Shown here: positions 16,513-25,242 of the stretch, piece by piece | Layout of the letters: every line of letters starts with the position of its first letter | How positions within the stretch are numbered: the first letter of the stretch is position 1 | Assembly: GCA_965232985.1 (NCBI GenBank) | Contig: CBDDRC010000043.1 | Location: forward strand, 1 to 64,000 | Source of the DNA: JADFDG01 sp965232985 | GTDB lineage: Bacteria; Pseudomonadota; Gammaproteobacteria; Pseudomonadales; JADFDG01 | Length of the DNA stretch: 64,000 nt | Direction: 5' to 3' | Position numbers and translations under genes: made by a program | Notes under the pieces: model-generated | Databases searched by the model: none | Seen by the model: only the letters and a program-made list of their open reading frames with translations | What the model was told of the DNA's origin: nothing

Positions 16513-19492
16513 CCTGACCCTGCTGTTCGTCATCGGCATCAGCTACCTGCTGGTGCTGTTCGCCATCGCGTGGGCCGCCGACAGCGGCCGGCTGCCGGCA
16601 AAAATCATCCGTCACCCTGCGGTGTATGTGCTGTCGCTGGGTGTTTACGCCAGCGCCTGGGCGGTATATGGCGCGGTCGGTTTCGCGTTCAATCATGGCT
16701 ACAATTTCCTGTCGTTTTACGTCGGCATCTCCGGCGTATTCCTGCTCGCACCCATCCTGCTCGCACCGATTCTGCGGCTGTCGCAAACCTACCAACTGTC
16801 CTCGCTCGCCGATCTGTTCGCCTTTCGCTATCGCAGCTCGATGGCCGGCGGGCTGGTCACCGTGTTCATGCTGCTCGGGGTGCTACCCCTGCTCGCCTTG
16901 CAGATCCAGGCGGTGGCCGACTCGATCCACATCCTCACCAACGAAGCCAGCCGCAACAGCCTTGCATTCTGGTTCTGCATGACCATCACCGCGTTCGCGA
17001 TCCTGTTCGGTGCGCGGCACACCGCCCCGCGCGAAAAACACGAGGGCCTGGTCGTTGCGATTGCGGCGGAGTCGCTGATCAAGCTTGTGTCGCTGATCGC
17101 CATCGCCCTGTTCAGCATTTTCGTGGTATTCGACGGCCCGACCGACCTGCACGAATGGCTGCGCGACCATCCGGAAACCCTGACGATGCTGTATGCCCCG
17201 CTTGCCGACGGCACCTGGCACAGCCTGATCCTGGCGTTCTTCGTGTCTGCCGTGGTGATGCCGCACATGTACCACATGGCATTCACTGAAAACCTGAACC
17301 CGCGGGCACTGCTCACCGCAAGCTGGGGCTTGCCGCTGCTGCTGCTTGCCATGAGCCTCGCCGTACCCTTTGTGCTCTGGGCTGCCATGAAAACAATGCC
17401 GGGCACCGACCCCGAATATTTTTCGCTCGGCGTGCCGCTGGCGATGGGTTCGCCAACGATGGCCCTGGTGGTGTACATCGGCGGCCTGTCGGCGGCGAGC
17501 GGCGTCATCATTGTCTCCACGCTCGCGCTCGCCGGCATGTGCCTGAATCACCTCGCCATGCCGCTGTACAAGCCCGGTCAAAATGGCGACCTGTACCGCT
17601 GGCTGCTGCGGGCCAAACGCATCCTGATCGCGACGATCATCCTCGGGGCATACCTGTTCTATTACTTTCTCGACAACCACAATACGCTGACCGAGCTGGG
17701 CATGCTGGCGTTCGTCGCCACCTTGCAGTTCGTCCCCGGACTGATCGGCGTCCTGTTCTGGCCCGCTGCCAACCGTGCCGGCTTCATCGCCGGGCTCATC
17801 GCCGGGTTTGTGGTCTGGTTTTTCGCGCTGCTGCTGCCCACCATCACTCCTTTCGCCGGCATTGCGCTGCCGTTTTTCGGTATCGATTTTGAACCGAACG
17901 CGACCAACTGGCACACTGCCGCCTTCACTGCCATCATCCTCAACGGCCTGCTGGGCAGCGTGGTCTCGATGATCACCTCCCGCAGTGACGCCGAGAAGCG
18001 TGCCGCCGAAACCTGTGCCGTCGATAATCTGCGTCGACCCTATCGCTGGAAACTCGGCGCCGTGAGCGTCGAAGATTTCGTCAAGGCACTGGCCTTGCCG
18101 CTCGGTGCCGCCACCGCACGCCGCGAGATCGACTTTGCGCTGCGTGATCTGAAACTCGTCGACAGCGAAACGCGGCCGTACATGCTGCGGCGTCTGCGCG
18201 ACCAGGTAGAGACGAATCTTTCGGGCCTGCTCGGCCCGTCGGTTGCGCACGATATCGTCGATGATGTGTTGCCTTACAAACCACTGGCGGAAGGTCAGGG
18301 CGCCGAAGACATCCATTTTATCGAGAGCCGGCTTGAGGACTACCAGTACCGGCTCTCCGGTCTCGCCGCAGAACTCGACAACCTGCGGCGTTTCCATCGC
18401 CAGACGCTGCACGATCTGCCGCTCGGCGTGTGCTCGCTGGGCACCGACCGCGAGATTCTCGGCTGGAATGCGGTCATGGAATCGCTTACCGGCATTCGCG
18501 CCAGCGAGATTATCGGCTCATGGCTACACAATCTGCCGGAACCCTGGCGCCAACTGCTGATGGATTTCGCCGGCAGCAACACCCAGCATGTCCATCAGAA
18601 GGCGATTACCATTAATGCCCATACCCGCTGGATCAGTCTGCACAAGGCCGCAATCAATCTGCCGGCAGGTCAACAACAACTGGGCGCGCAGGTGATCGTG
18701 ATCGAAGACCTCACCGACATGAAAACACTCGAGGCGCGCCTCACGCACAATGAGCGTCTTGCTTCGATCGGCCGCCTGGCCGCCGGTGTTGCCCACGAGA
18801 TCGGCAACCCGGTGACGGGCATTGCCTGTCTGGCACAGGATCTGGCCACGGAAAACGAGAATGTCGTCGTGCGCGATTACACGCGGCAGATTCTTGAGCA
18901 GACGCGCCGCATCGATCGCATCGTCCAGTCGTTGGTCAGCTTCAGTCATAGCGGCAAGCAACGCGCCACCGCCACCGATCCCGTCGTACTGCACCAAGCC
19001 ATCGATGAAGCCATCGCGCTCATTCGTTTGGGCCGCGACGGCCGCGAATTCAATTTCATCAATGAATGCGATGCAACGCTGCGTGTTGTCGGCGATGCCC
19101 AGCGACTACTGCAGGTATTCATCAATCTGCTGAACAATGCCCGCGATGCATCAGCCCCCGGCGACACGGTACGGGTATTTACCGTACCCTCCGGCGACAA
19201 CACAGTAACCGTCTGCATCGAGGACAACGGCAGCGGGATTCCTGTCGAGCTGCTGGGCAGGGTGTTTGAGCCTTTTGTCACCACGAAAGATCCCGGCAAG
19301 GGCACGGGCCTTGGCCTCGCGCTCGTTTACAGCATCATCGAAGACCACCAGGGGCACATCGCCATCGAGAGTCCCATCCACCCTGACACGCAACGCGGTA
19401 CGCGCATCCTCCTGACGCTGACGCGCTGGCACGAAGATTCCGCCGAGGCCGCCGCCCACGCTGCCCACAGGCCCGGGGAAGAAAACGCATGA
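16502..19492 (+). CDS. cbrA: Sensor histidine kinase with sodium/solute-symporter domain (CbrA)
   Basis: Membrane sensor of the CbrA-CbrB system controlling carbon and nitrogen use. The 996-residue protein starts with an SLC5/SSS transporter-like domain of about 13 membrane segments (residues 1-490), then a STAC-type linker, a PAS domain (about 620-740), a HisKA domain with phospho-acceptor H765 (AAGVAHEIGNP) and an HATPase domain (NLLNNARDAS, EDNGSGIP, GKGTGLGLAL). The ATG lies inside the preceding small ORF and the stop overlaps cbrB by 4 bases (ATGA). In Pseudomonas, CbrA takes up histidine. That this one transports or binds histidine is inference. Gene order dksA-gluQ-cbrXAB-pcnB supports orthology. 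Confidence 0.92.
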   Translation: MTFDLTLLFVIGISYLLVLFAIAWAADSGRLPAKIIRHPAVYVLSLGVYASAWAVYGAVGFAFNHGYNFLSFYVGISGVFLLAPILLAPILRLSQTYQLSSLADLFAFRYRSSMAGGLVTVFMLLGVLPLLALQIQAVADSIHILTNEASRNSLAFWFCMTITAFAILFGARHTAPREKHEGLVVAIAAESLIKLVSLIAIALFSIFVVFDGPTDLHEWLRDHPETLTMLYAPLADGTWHSLILAFFVSAVVMPHMYHMAFTENLNPRALLTASWGLPLLLLAMSLAVPFVLWAAMKTMPGTDPEYFSLGVPLAMGSPTMALVVYIGGLSAASGVIIVSTLALAGMCLNHLAMPLYKPGQNGDLYRWLLRAKRILIATIILGAYLFYYFLDNHNTLTELGMLAFVATLQFVPGLIGVLFWPAANRAGFIAGLIAGFVVWFFALLLPTITPFAGIALPFFGIDFEPNATNWHTAAFTAIILNGLLGSVVSMITSRSDAEKRAAETCAVDNLRRPYRWKLGAVSVEDFVKALALPLGAATARREIDFALRDLKLVDSETRPYMLRRLRDQVETNLSGLLGPSVAHDIVDDVLPYKPLAEGQGAEDIHFIESRLEDYQYRLSGLAAELDNLRRFHRQTLHDLPLGVCSLGTDREILGWNAVMESLTGIRASEIIGSWLHNLPEPWRQLLMDFAGSNTQHVHQKAITINAHTRWISLHKAAINLPAGQQQLGAQVIVIEDLTDMKTLEARLTHNERLASIGRLAAGVAHEIGNPVTGIACLAQDLATENENVVVRDYTRQILEQTRRIDRIVQSLVSFSHSGKQRATATDPVVLHQAIDEAIALIRLGRDGREFNFINECDATLRVVGDAQRLLQVFINLLNNARDASAPGDTVRVFTVPSGDNTVTVCIEDNGSGIPVELLGRVFEPFVTTKDPGKGTGLGLALVYSIIEDHQGHIAIESPIHPDTQRGTRILLTLTRWHEDSAEAAAHAAHRPGEENA

Positions 19493-20835
19493 GCCACATC
19501 CTGATCGTCGAGGACGAAGCGGTTATCCGCGCGTCGCTGCGCAAGTTGCTGGAGCGCAACGGCTACAGTGTCGCCGAAGCCGGCTCGGTGCAGGAAGTAA
19601 AGGAGAAGTACGAGATCACCGACTTCGACATGGTACTCAGCGACCTGCGCCTGCCTGGCGAGCCGGGCACCACGATGATCAAACTGGCTGCCCCGGTGCC
19701 GGTATTGATCATGACCAGCTACGCCAGCCTCAAGTCTGCTGTTGAAGCCATGAAGCTCGGCGCCATCGACTACATCGCCAAACCCTTTGACCACGAGGAA
19801 ATGTTGCTCGCGGTAAAACGCATCCTGAAAGAAAGCGCCCTGGAACGACAAGCAGCGGCACTCAAGCAGGATTTGCAACGCAACTACCCGACCACCGGCA
19901 TTATCGGCAGTTGTGCGCCCATGCAGGAATTGTTCAAGCGCATCGGGCGCGTTGCACCCACCGACACCACCGTATTGATTCTCGGCGAGTCCGGCACCGG
20001 CAAGGAGCTCGTTGCCCGTGCCCTGCACGAGCAGGGCACGCGCCGCTCCGGGCCGCTTATCTCCGTCAACTGCGCGGCAATTCCTGAGACACTGATTGAA
20101 AGCGAGTTGTTCGGCCACGAGAAGGGCGCATTCACTGGCGCCAACGCCATGCGCAAAGGTCTGTTCGAACCCGCCGACGGCGGCACGCTCTTCGACGATG
20201 AGATCGGCGAATTGCCGCTTGAGGTACAGGCGCGCCTGTTGCGGCTGCTGCAGGAGCGGGAAATCCGGCGCGTCGGCTCAACCGAATCGCGCAAGGTCGA
20301 TGTCCGCCTCTGCGCAGCAACCCATCGCGACCTGAAAGCTCTCGTCGGCGCCGGCAAGTTCCGGGAAGACCTTTTCTACCGCCTGGACGTGTTCGAGCTG
20401 AAGCTGCCGCCACTGCGCGAGCGCGGCGACGACGTGATCGAGCTGGCGCAGAAACTCATCGAACGTGCCTGTCGGAAAATCAATCGCAAAACGCTGGCTT
20501 ATTCCGAGGAATCACTGCGCGCCATTCGCAGCTATGCCTGGCCTGGCAACGTGCGTGAACTGGAGAACGCCATCGAGCGGGCCGCGATTCTTTGCGACGA
20601 CGACGAGATCCTGCCGGAGCACTTGGGCATTGAGGCCGCCCCCCAGGACCAGGGCGACGCGATGGCGCCTGGCGATCCGTCGGTTGACCTGTCATTGGAG
20701 GACTATTTCGCCCGCTTTGTCCTTGAGCACCAGGACACCATGAGCGAAACCGAACTGGCCCTGAAGCTCGGCATCAGCCGCAAGAGCCTGTGGGAGCGCC
20801 GGCAGCGGTTGGGCATCCCCCGCAAGAAGAGTTGA
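19489..20835 (+). CDS. cbrB: Sigma54-dependent response regulator (CbrB)
   Basis: NtrC-type activator of sigma54 RNA polymerase, partner of CbrA. The 448-residue protein has a receiver domain (1-115; phospho-acceptor D52 in LSDLRLPG, K98), an AAA+ domain (about 140-370; Walker A GESGTGKE 166-173; the sigma54-contact loop GAFTGA 213-218) and a C-terminal Fis-type helix-turn-helix (about 405-445). The Walker B segment reads TLFDDEIGE, where relatives usually have TLFLDEIGE. It overlaps cbrA by 4 bases. Directly downstream is a sigma54 promoter and a CrcZ-like RNA, the classic CbrB target. Confidence 0.95.
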   Translation: MSHILIVEDEAVIRASLRKLLERNGYSVAEAGSVQEVKEKYEITDFDMVLSDLRLPGEPGTTMIKLAAPVPVLIMTSYASLKSAVEAMKLGAIDYIAKPFDHEEMLLAVKRILKESALERQAAALKQDLQRNYPTTGIIGSCAPMQELFKRIGRVAPTDTTVLILGESGTGKELVARALHEQGTRRSGPLISVNCAAIPETLIESELFGHEKGAFTGANAMRKGLFEPADGGTLFDDEIGELPLEVQARLLRLLQEREIRRVGSTESRKVDVRLCAATHRDLKALVGAGKFREDLFYRLDVFELKLPPLRERGDDVIELAQKLIERACRKINRKTLAYSEESLRAIRSYAWPGNVRELENAIERAAILCDDDEILPEHLGIEAAPQDQGDAMAPGDPSVDLSLEDYFARFVLEHQDTMSETELALKLGISRKSLWERRQRLGIPRKKS

Positions 20836-20856
20836 CCCCTCACCCGGGGCCCTGTG

Positions 20857-20980
20857 TGTTACCAAACGAAACAGGCGGGTACCGTTCATCGGCAGTTAAG
20901 TAACATCGCGTCAGCAGATCATTCCGCCAAAATCAGGTGAATTTTCTGTAACCTTATGTTTTTAAAGCATATTAGTTACT
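20857..20980 (+). promoter_or_regulatory. Candidate CbrB upstream activator half-sites
   Basis: Four copies of a GTTAC/GTAAC core lie upstream of the sigma54 promoter: TGTTAC at 20857-20862, GTAACA at 20900-20905, GTAACC at 20948-20953 and GTTACT at 20975-20980. They form two inverted pairs (20857 with 20900; 20948 with 20975). From memory, CbrB sites in Pseudomonas are built on TGTTAC and GTAACA half-sites upstream of crcZ. Spacings here differ from the Pseudomonas arrangement, so this is a suggestion. Confidence 0.45.
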
Positions 20981-20990
20981 GTAAAGATAT

Positions 20991-21006
20991 TGGCACGCAT
21001 CCTGCT
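20991..21006 (+). promoter_or_regulatory. Sigma54 (RpoN) promoter of crcZ-like RNA
   Basis: TGGCACG, four bases, CTGCT. The invariant GG (20992-20993) and GC (21004-21005) are separated by exactly 10 bases as sigma54 requires, and the -24 element is full consensus. The expected start is near 21017. It lies 156 bases after the stop of cbrB, a sigma54 activator. Confidence 0.85.
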
Positions 21007-21016
21007 GTATCTCCAT

Positions 21017-21296
21017 TGCAACAAGAACAACAACAAACCCGGCTTCTGCACCCATAAAAACAACAACGCAGAAGAAAAAGAACGACAACAGAAGCCAATG
21101 CAGTGCATGAACCGACGGAGTCAATCCCTCGGTTCTTTTCTTGGACAAGACGACCGGCATCCAAAAACAACAGCCGGCGCCTGCAAGACCGAAGGAAACC
21201 CATCGCCATTTGGTGATGTAACGGCTTCCTTGATAAAAAGAACAACAAAGATGTACAGAACGGCGGACCGGGAAACCGGCCCGCCGTTCTGCTTTC
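21017..21296 (+). ncRNA. crcZ: CrcZ-like Hfq/Crc-sequestering small RNA
   Basis: A non-coding stretch between cbrB and pcnB that starts at a sigma54 promoter and ends in a strong hairpin, about 280 nt. It contains five A-rich AAN-repeat tracts: 21020-21037 (six triplets), 21056-21067, 21072-21083, 21163-21171 and 21235-21249. Such AANAANAA tracts bind the distal face of Hfq and, in Pseudomonas CrcZ/CrcY, remove Hfq-Crc from target mRNAs to relieve catabolite repression. Position next to cbrAB, promoter type and tract number all match crcZ. It is shorter than the Pseudomonas RNAs (about 370-410 nt). No ORF in the region has coding character. Function is inferred. Confidence 0.8.
21256..21296 (+). 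terminator. Terminator of crcZ-like RNA
   Basis: An 11-bp perfect stem (CAGAACGGCGG with CCGCCGTTCTG), one A-C mismatch, a further 4-bp CCGG/CCGG stem and a GAAA tetraloop, followed by CTTTC. The T tract is short, but the stem is very stable. Confidence 0.75.
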
Positions 21297-21408
21297 AGGT
21301 TGCTAAAAAGGCCGGCCGGGCCAAAAGCCGGCACCGGAAAAACTGCCGGAACCCCTCCCCCCTGCTAGACTTGCCGCCGTTTCGTCCCTGACCTGATCGT
21401 CGAGCAAC

Positions 21409-22815
21409 ATGCCAAAACGCCTGGTCGGCTTCATCAGCCGCGTCCTGAATGGCAGCAAGGAACCCAAAGCCGAGCTGCGCGTCATCCCCCGTGAAGCACA
21501 CCATGTCTCACGCAAGAACATCAGCCCCAATGCGCTGAAAGTGCTTTATCGCCTGAAGGATGCCGGCTACGAGGCCTACCTCGTCGGCGGTGGCGTGCGC
21601 GACCTGCTGCTCGACGGCCGCCCCAAGGATTTCGACGTTGCCACCAGCGCGACGCCCGAACAGGTCAAACGGGTCTTCGGCAACTGCCGGCTGATCGGCC
21701 GCCGCTTCCGGCTGGCCCACATCCTCTTTGGCCGCGAGGTCGTCGAAGTGGCGACCTTCCGCGCCAATCATCTGCCGGACGACCCGGGTGACGATGAACA
21801 CATCCCGGACGACGAAGACGCCAACGGCTCGGTACACGGCTCCACCGGCATGATTCTGCGCGACAACGTTTGGGGCAATGTCGAGCAGGATGCCTTGCGC
21901 CGCGATTTCACCGTCAATGCGCTCTATTACAACATCGAGAACTTCGCGATCCACGACTACGTCGGCGGCATGAAAGATCTCGAGAAGAAACGCCTGCGGC
22001 TGATCGGCGACCCGGAAACGCGTTACCGGGAAGATCCGGTGCGCATGCTGCGCGCCGTCCGTTTTGCCGCCAAGCTGGGCTTTACCGTCGAGGCCGGCAC
22101 GGCAAAACCGATTGCCCAATTGAAGCCCCTGCTGCAACAGGTACCGCCAGCGCGCCTGTTCGACGAAATGCTCAAACTGTTGCTGGCCGGTTATGGCCAC
22201 GCCAGTTGGGAATGGCTCGAACGCTTTGGCCTCGACGAGGTGCTGTTCCCCGATACCGCGCACCTCATCCGCCGCGACGCCAACGCACGGAAATTCCTGT
22301 TGGCCGCGCTCGACAATTCCGATCGGCGTATCGCCGACGGCAAAACCGTTACGCCCGCATTCCTGTTCGCCGCCCTGCTATGGCCAGAAGTCAGTCGTCG
22401 CTATCAACAACTGCTGAGCGAAGGCGTTAACGATCTCGCCGCCATGGCCCAGGCCGGCCAGCAGGTACTCGACGAGCAGTATCGCATCGTCGCCATTCCG
22501 CGCCGCTTCTCGGTACCGGCACGCGAGATCTGGGAGATGCAGTTGCGCTTGCCCCGGCGCAGCGGCAAACGTGCCGAGGTTCTGCTCGGCAATCCGCGGT
22601 TCCGCGCCGCCTATGATTTTCTGCTGCTGCGCGAAGCTGCCGGACCAATGGCCGGCGAGCCACCAGACATATTTACCGAGCAACTCGGCAGTTGGTGGAA
22701 CGACTACCAGCGTGTCGATTTCGATCAGCGTCAAATCATGTTGCGCGATCTGGAAGCCAGACGGCAGCCTGGCGACGCCGCTGGCCGCAAGCGCCGCCGC
22801 CGGCGCAAGAGCTGA
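21409..22815 (+). CDS. pcnB: Poly(A) polymerase I
   Basis: Adds 3' poly(A) tails to RNA, promoting decay by PNPase and other exonucleases. The 468-residue protein has the nucleotidyltransferase signature LVGGGVRDLLL and metal-binding D74-x-D76 (KDFDVAT), the RRDFTVNALYY motif, an RNA-binding central domain and a basic C-terminal tail (RKRRRRRKS). The ATG at 21409 has only a weak GAG site. A TAGACT hexamer at 21366-21371 may be its own -10. The stop is 19 bases before folK. PNPase lies 6 kb downstream in the same window. Confidence 0.95.
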   Translation: MPKRLVGFISRVLNGSKEPKAELRVIPREAHHVSRKNISPNALKVLYRLKDAGYEAYLVGGGVRDLLLDGRPKDFDVATSATPEQVKRVFGNCRLIGRRFRLAHILFGREVVEVATFRANHLPDDPGDDEHIPDDEDANGSVHGSTGMILRDNVWGNVEQDALRRDFTVNALYYNIENFAIHDYVGGMKDLEKKRLRLIGDPETRYREDPVRMLRAVRFAAKLGFTVEAGTAKPIAQLKPLLQQVPPARLFDEMLKLLLAGYGHASWEWLERFGLDEVLFPDTAHLIRRDANARKFLLAALDNSDRRIADGKTVTPAFLFAALLWPEVSRRYQQLLSEGVNDLAAMAQAGQQVLDEQYRIVAIPRRFSVPAREIWEMQLRLPRRSGKRAEVLLGNPRFRAAYDFLLLREAAGPMAGEPPDIFTEQLGSWWNDYQRVDFDQRQIMLRDLEARRQPGDAAGRKRRRRRKS

Positions 22816-22834
22816 CCCGAAGAGCGCACCGCTC

Positions 22835-23344
22835 ATGTACGCCTGGATCGGTCTTGGCAGCAACATCGGCGAGCCGCCTGTGCAACTGCAGCGCGCTGTC
22901 GATGCGCTCGCCAGCCTGCCTGGTACAAAGGTCATCGCCATCTCGCCGGTCTATCGCAACCCGCCGCTGCAACAGCCGGGGCAAGCACACCAAGGCCAGC
23001 CGGACTACCTTAATGCGGTTGCGCAGCTCGACACGGCGCTCACGCCGCCAGCACTGCTCGACGCACTGCAGGCGATCGAACAGGCGCAAGGTCGCGTACG
23101 GCGCGAACACTGGAGCGCGCGCACACTCGATCTCGACCTGCTTGTGCACGGCAACACGCTGATCACCAGCGCGCACCTGACCCTGCCACATCCAGGCATT
23201 GCCGAGCGACGCTTCGTCCTGCAACCGCTGTATGACATTGCGCCAACACTCACGCTGCCGGATGGTCGCGCGATATGTGCGCTGCTGGCTCACTGTCCGC
23301 CCTCACCACTGGTCCGCGACGCTGATCTGTGCCTGCCACATTGA
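22835..23344 (+). CDS. folK: 6-hydroxymethyl-7,8-dihydropterin pyrophosphokinase
   Basis: Transfers pyrophosphate from ATP to hydroxymethyl-dihydropterin, the step before dihydropteroate synthase in folate synthesis (folP is at 40.5 kb). The 169-residue product starts MYAWIGLGSNIGEP and contains the ATP/Mg motif RTLDLDLLVHG (D-x-D) and LPHPGIAERRFVL. The ATG at 22835 is chosen on this N terminus; the frame is open upstream inside pcnB but lacks homology. It follows pcnB by 19 bases, as in Pseudomonas, and is probably co-transcribed with it. Confidence 0.95.
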   Translation: MYAWIGLGSNIGEPPVQLQRAVDALASLPGTKVIAISPVYRNPPLQQPGQAHQGQPDYLNAVAQLDTALTPPALLDALQAIEQAQGRVRREHWSARTLDLDLLVHGNTLITSAHLTLPHPGIAERRFVLQPLYDIAPTLTLPDGRAICALLAHCPPSPLVRDADLCLPH

Positions 23345-23372
23345 CCTGATCGATCACGACACCGACTATAGT
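23341..23372 (+). promoter_or_regulatory. Weak candidate promoter for panB
   Basis: TTGACC at 23341-23346 and TATAGT at 23367-23372 flank a 20-base spacer, longer than ideal; GACTAT at 23364-23369 would give 17 bases but is a poor -10. It overlaps the folK stop codon and lies 34 bases before the panB ATG. Confidence 0.3.
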
Positions 23373-23405
23373 GCAGCGCGTTCTTTGTATTCCGAGGTCA
23401 ACGCC

Positions 23406-24224
23406 ATGTCCTACCTGAGCGAATCCACCCGCAAGCCGGTGACCATCGCAACGCTGCACAAGATGAAAGCAGCGCGCGAAAAGTTCACCGTGCTGACTGC
23501 CTACGATGCAAGCTTCGCAACCTTACTGTCGCGTTGCGGTGTCGATGTGATCCTGGTTGGCGATTCCCTGGGTATGGTCCTGCAAGGCCACGACAGCACG
23601 CTGCCGGTATCGATCGACGACATGTGCTATCACGTCGCCTGCGTCAAACGCGGCAACGAAGCGGCGTTGATCATGGCCGACCTGCCGTTCATGGGCACTG
23701 CCACCATCCAACGCTGTCTTGACTGGTCAGGCCGGCTCATGGCGGCCGGCGCACACATGGTGAAGATCGAAGGTGGCGGCTGGCTTGCCGAGACAATTGT
23801 GGCGCTCAAGCGCAGCGGCATTCCGGTATGTGCCCACTTGGGGCTTACGCCGCAATCGGTGCACACTTTCGGCGGCTACAAGGTACAGGGGCGCGACGAT
23901 GCGCAAGCCGCAGCCATCATTGCCGATGCAAAAATGCTGGCAGCCGCTGGCGCCGACCTGTTTTTGTTCGAGTGCATTCCGCGGCCGCTCGCGCAACGGA
24001 TCATGGCTGCTGTGCACAACCCGGTCATCGGCATCGGCGCGGCGCCGGAGTGCGACGGCCAGGTACTTGTGCTGCACGATATTCTCGGCGTGTCGCCCGG
24101 CAAGCCGGCGCGCTTCGTAAAGAATTTTCTCGCCGGCCGCAGTGATGGTGTCGAAGGTGCGGTGCGGGCGTACGTGGACGCCGTGAAAAAAGGCGAATTC
24201 CCTGCTGCTGAACATTGTTTTTGA
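23406..24224 (+). CDS. panB: 3-methyl-2-oxobutanoate hydroxymethyltransferase
   Basis: Makes ketopantoate from ketoisovalerate and methylene-tetrahydrofolate, the first pantothenate-specific step. The 272-residue TIM-barrel protein shows the metal-binding region VILVGDSLGMVLQGHD, the KIEGG motif and HLGLTPQSV. The ATG at 23406 (MSYLSEST) follows a GAGG site. The stop is immediately followed by the panC ATG, so panB and panC are translated as a pair. Its use of a folate cofactor sits well beside folK. Confidence 0.96.
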   Translation: MSYLSESTRKPVTIATLHKMKAAREKFTVLTAYDASFATLLSRCGVDVILVGDSLGMVLQGHDSTLPVSIDDMCYHVACVKRGNEAALIMADLPFMGTATIQRCLDWSGRLMAAGAHMVKIEGGGWLAETIVALKRSGIPVCAHLGLTPQSVHTFGGYKVQGRDDAQAAAIIADAKMLAAAGADLFLFECIPRPLAQRIMAAVHNPVIGIGAAPECDGQVLVLHDILGVSPGKPARFVKNFLAGRSDGVEGAVRAYVDAVKKGEFPAAEHCF

Positions 24225-25085
24225 ATGATGCAAACCGCCCATACCATTGCTGCCGTACGCGCCCAGGTGCATGCTTGGCGGCAGGCCGGCGACAACATCG
24301 CCTTCGTCCCGACCATGGGTAACCTGCACGCCGGCCATATCGCCTTGGTGCGCGAAGGCCGCCAGGTTGCGCAACGTGTCGTCGCCAGCGTATTCGTCAA
24401 CCCGACCCAGTTCGGGCCGAACGAAGATTTCGACAAATACCCGCGCACGTTGGCTAACGACAGCACCCAGCTTGCCGGCGCTGGCTGCGAGCTGCTGTTC
24501 GCGCCCTCGGTCGACGAGATGTACCCGCACGGCAAGACCCAGACGGTCGTCCACGTCCCCCGTCTGGGCGACGCGCTTTGTGGCCGTTCCCGGCCGGGCC
24601 ACTTCGACGGGGTCTCGACCGTCGTCAGCAAGCTGTTCCATATCGTGCAGCCGGATATCGCCTTGTTCGGGCAGAAAGATTTCCAGCAACTGGCGATCAT
24701 CCGCCGCATGACCGCCGACCTCGCCTTCCCGATCCGCATCGTCGGGGTTCCCACGGTGCGCGAGGCCAACGGCCTGGCCATGAGCTCGCGCAACGGCTTT
24801 CTGGGCGCCGAACAGCGCCAGACGGCGGCCGTGATCTACCGCGCACTGTGCACTGCCCGTGACGCGATCCTGGCTGGGCGCCGGGATTACAACGCCATCG
24901 CGGCCGAGGCGGCCCAAACCATCAATGCCGCGGGGCTAGTGGTTGATTACTTCGAGCTGCGCGATGGCCACGAGCTGACGCCGGCGACACCGGCCAGCGA
25001 TTACCTGCTGATCGCCACCGCCGCCCGCCTCGGCACCACCCGCCTGATCGATAACATCGCGTTTTCCCTCGGGAAATCCGCATAG
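24225..25085 (+). CDS. panC: Pantothenate synthetase
   Basis: Condenses pantoate with beta-alanine using ATP. The 286-residue protein has the HIGH-like LHAGH (in TMGNLHAGH) near residue 30-36 and the KMSKS-like AMSSRNGFL. Two adjacent ATG codons (24225, 24228) are possible starts directly after the panB stop. PanD, which supplies beta-alanine, follows after 157 bases with its own leader. Confidence 0.96.
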   Translation: MMQTAHTIAAVRAQVHAWRQAGDNIAFVPTMGNLHAGHIALVREGRQVAQRVVASVFVNPTQFGPNEDFDKYPRTLANDSTQLAGAGCELLFAPSVDEMYPHGKTQTVVHVPRLGDALCGRSRPGHFDGVSTVVSKLFHIVQPDIALFGQKDFQQLAIIRRMTADLAFPIRIVGVPTVREANGLAMSSRNGFLGAEQRQTAAVIYRALCTARDAILAGRRDYNAIAAEAAQTINAAGLVVDYFELRDGHELTPATPASDYLLIATAARLGTTRLIDNIAFSLGKSA

Positions 25086-25242
25086 CCTCTATCACATAGC
25101 CGCTTACAATCGGGGCTGGTAACCGACCTTATTGTCTGGCAAAGTCTCGCGCCACTTTGGGTGAACCTGGGCTAGTATCCCCGGCGTCCCCAGACCCGAC
25201 TCCAAAGCAAGAGCGGGGGTATCGACCGGCCAGGAGGTGAAC

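Noticed and set aside
16883..18412. A 509-codon minus-strand frame inside cbrA
   Set aside because: Antisense to the transporter-like domain of cbrA with no domain of its own.
21020..21249. AAC repeats as a microsatellite or CRISPR-like array
   Set aside because: Tracts are short, unequal and unevenly spaced without conserved spacers, and their position fits Hfq-binding tracts.
20972..21391. Possible small proteins on either strand in the cbrB-pcnB gap
   Set aside because: The frames arise from the AAC/AAG triplet tracts and have no coding pattern; a sigma54 promoter plus terminator and A-rich tracts explain the region better as an sRNA.
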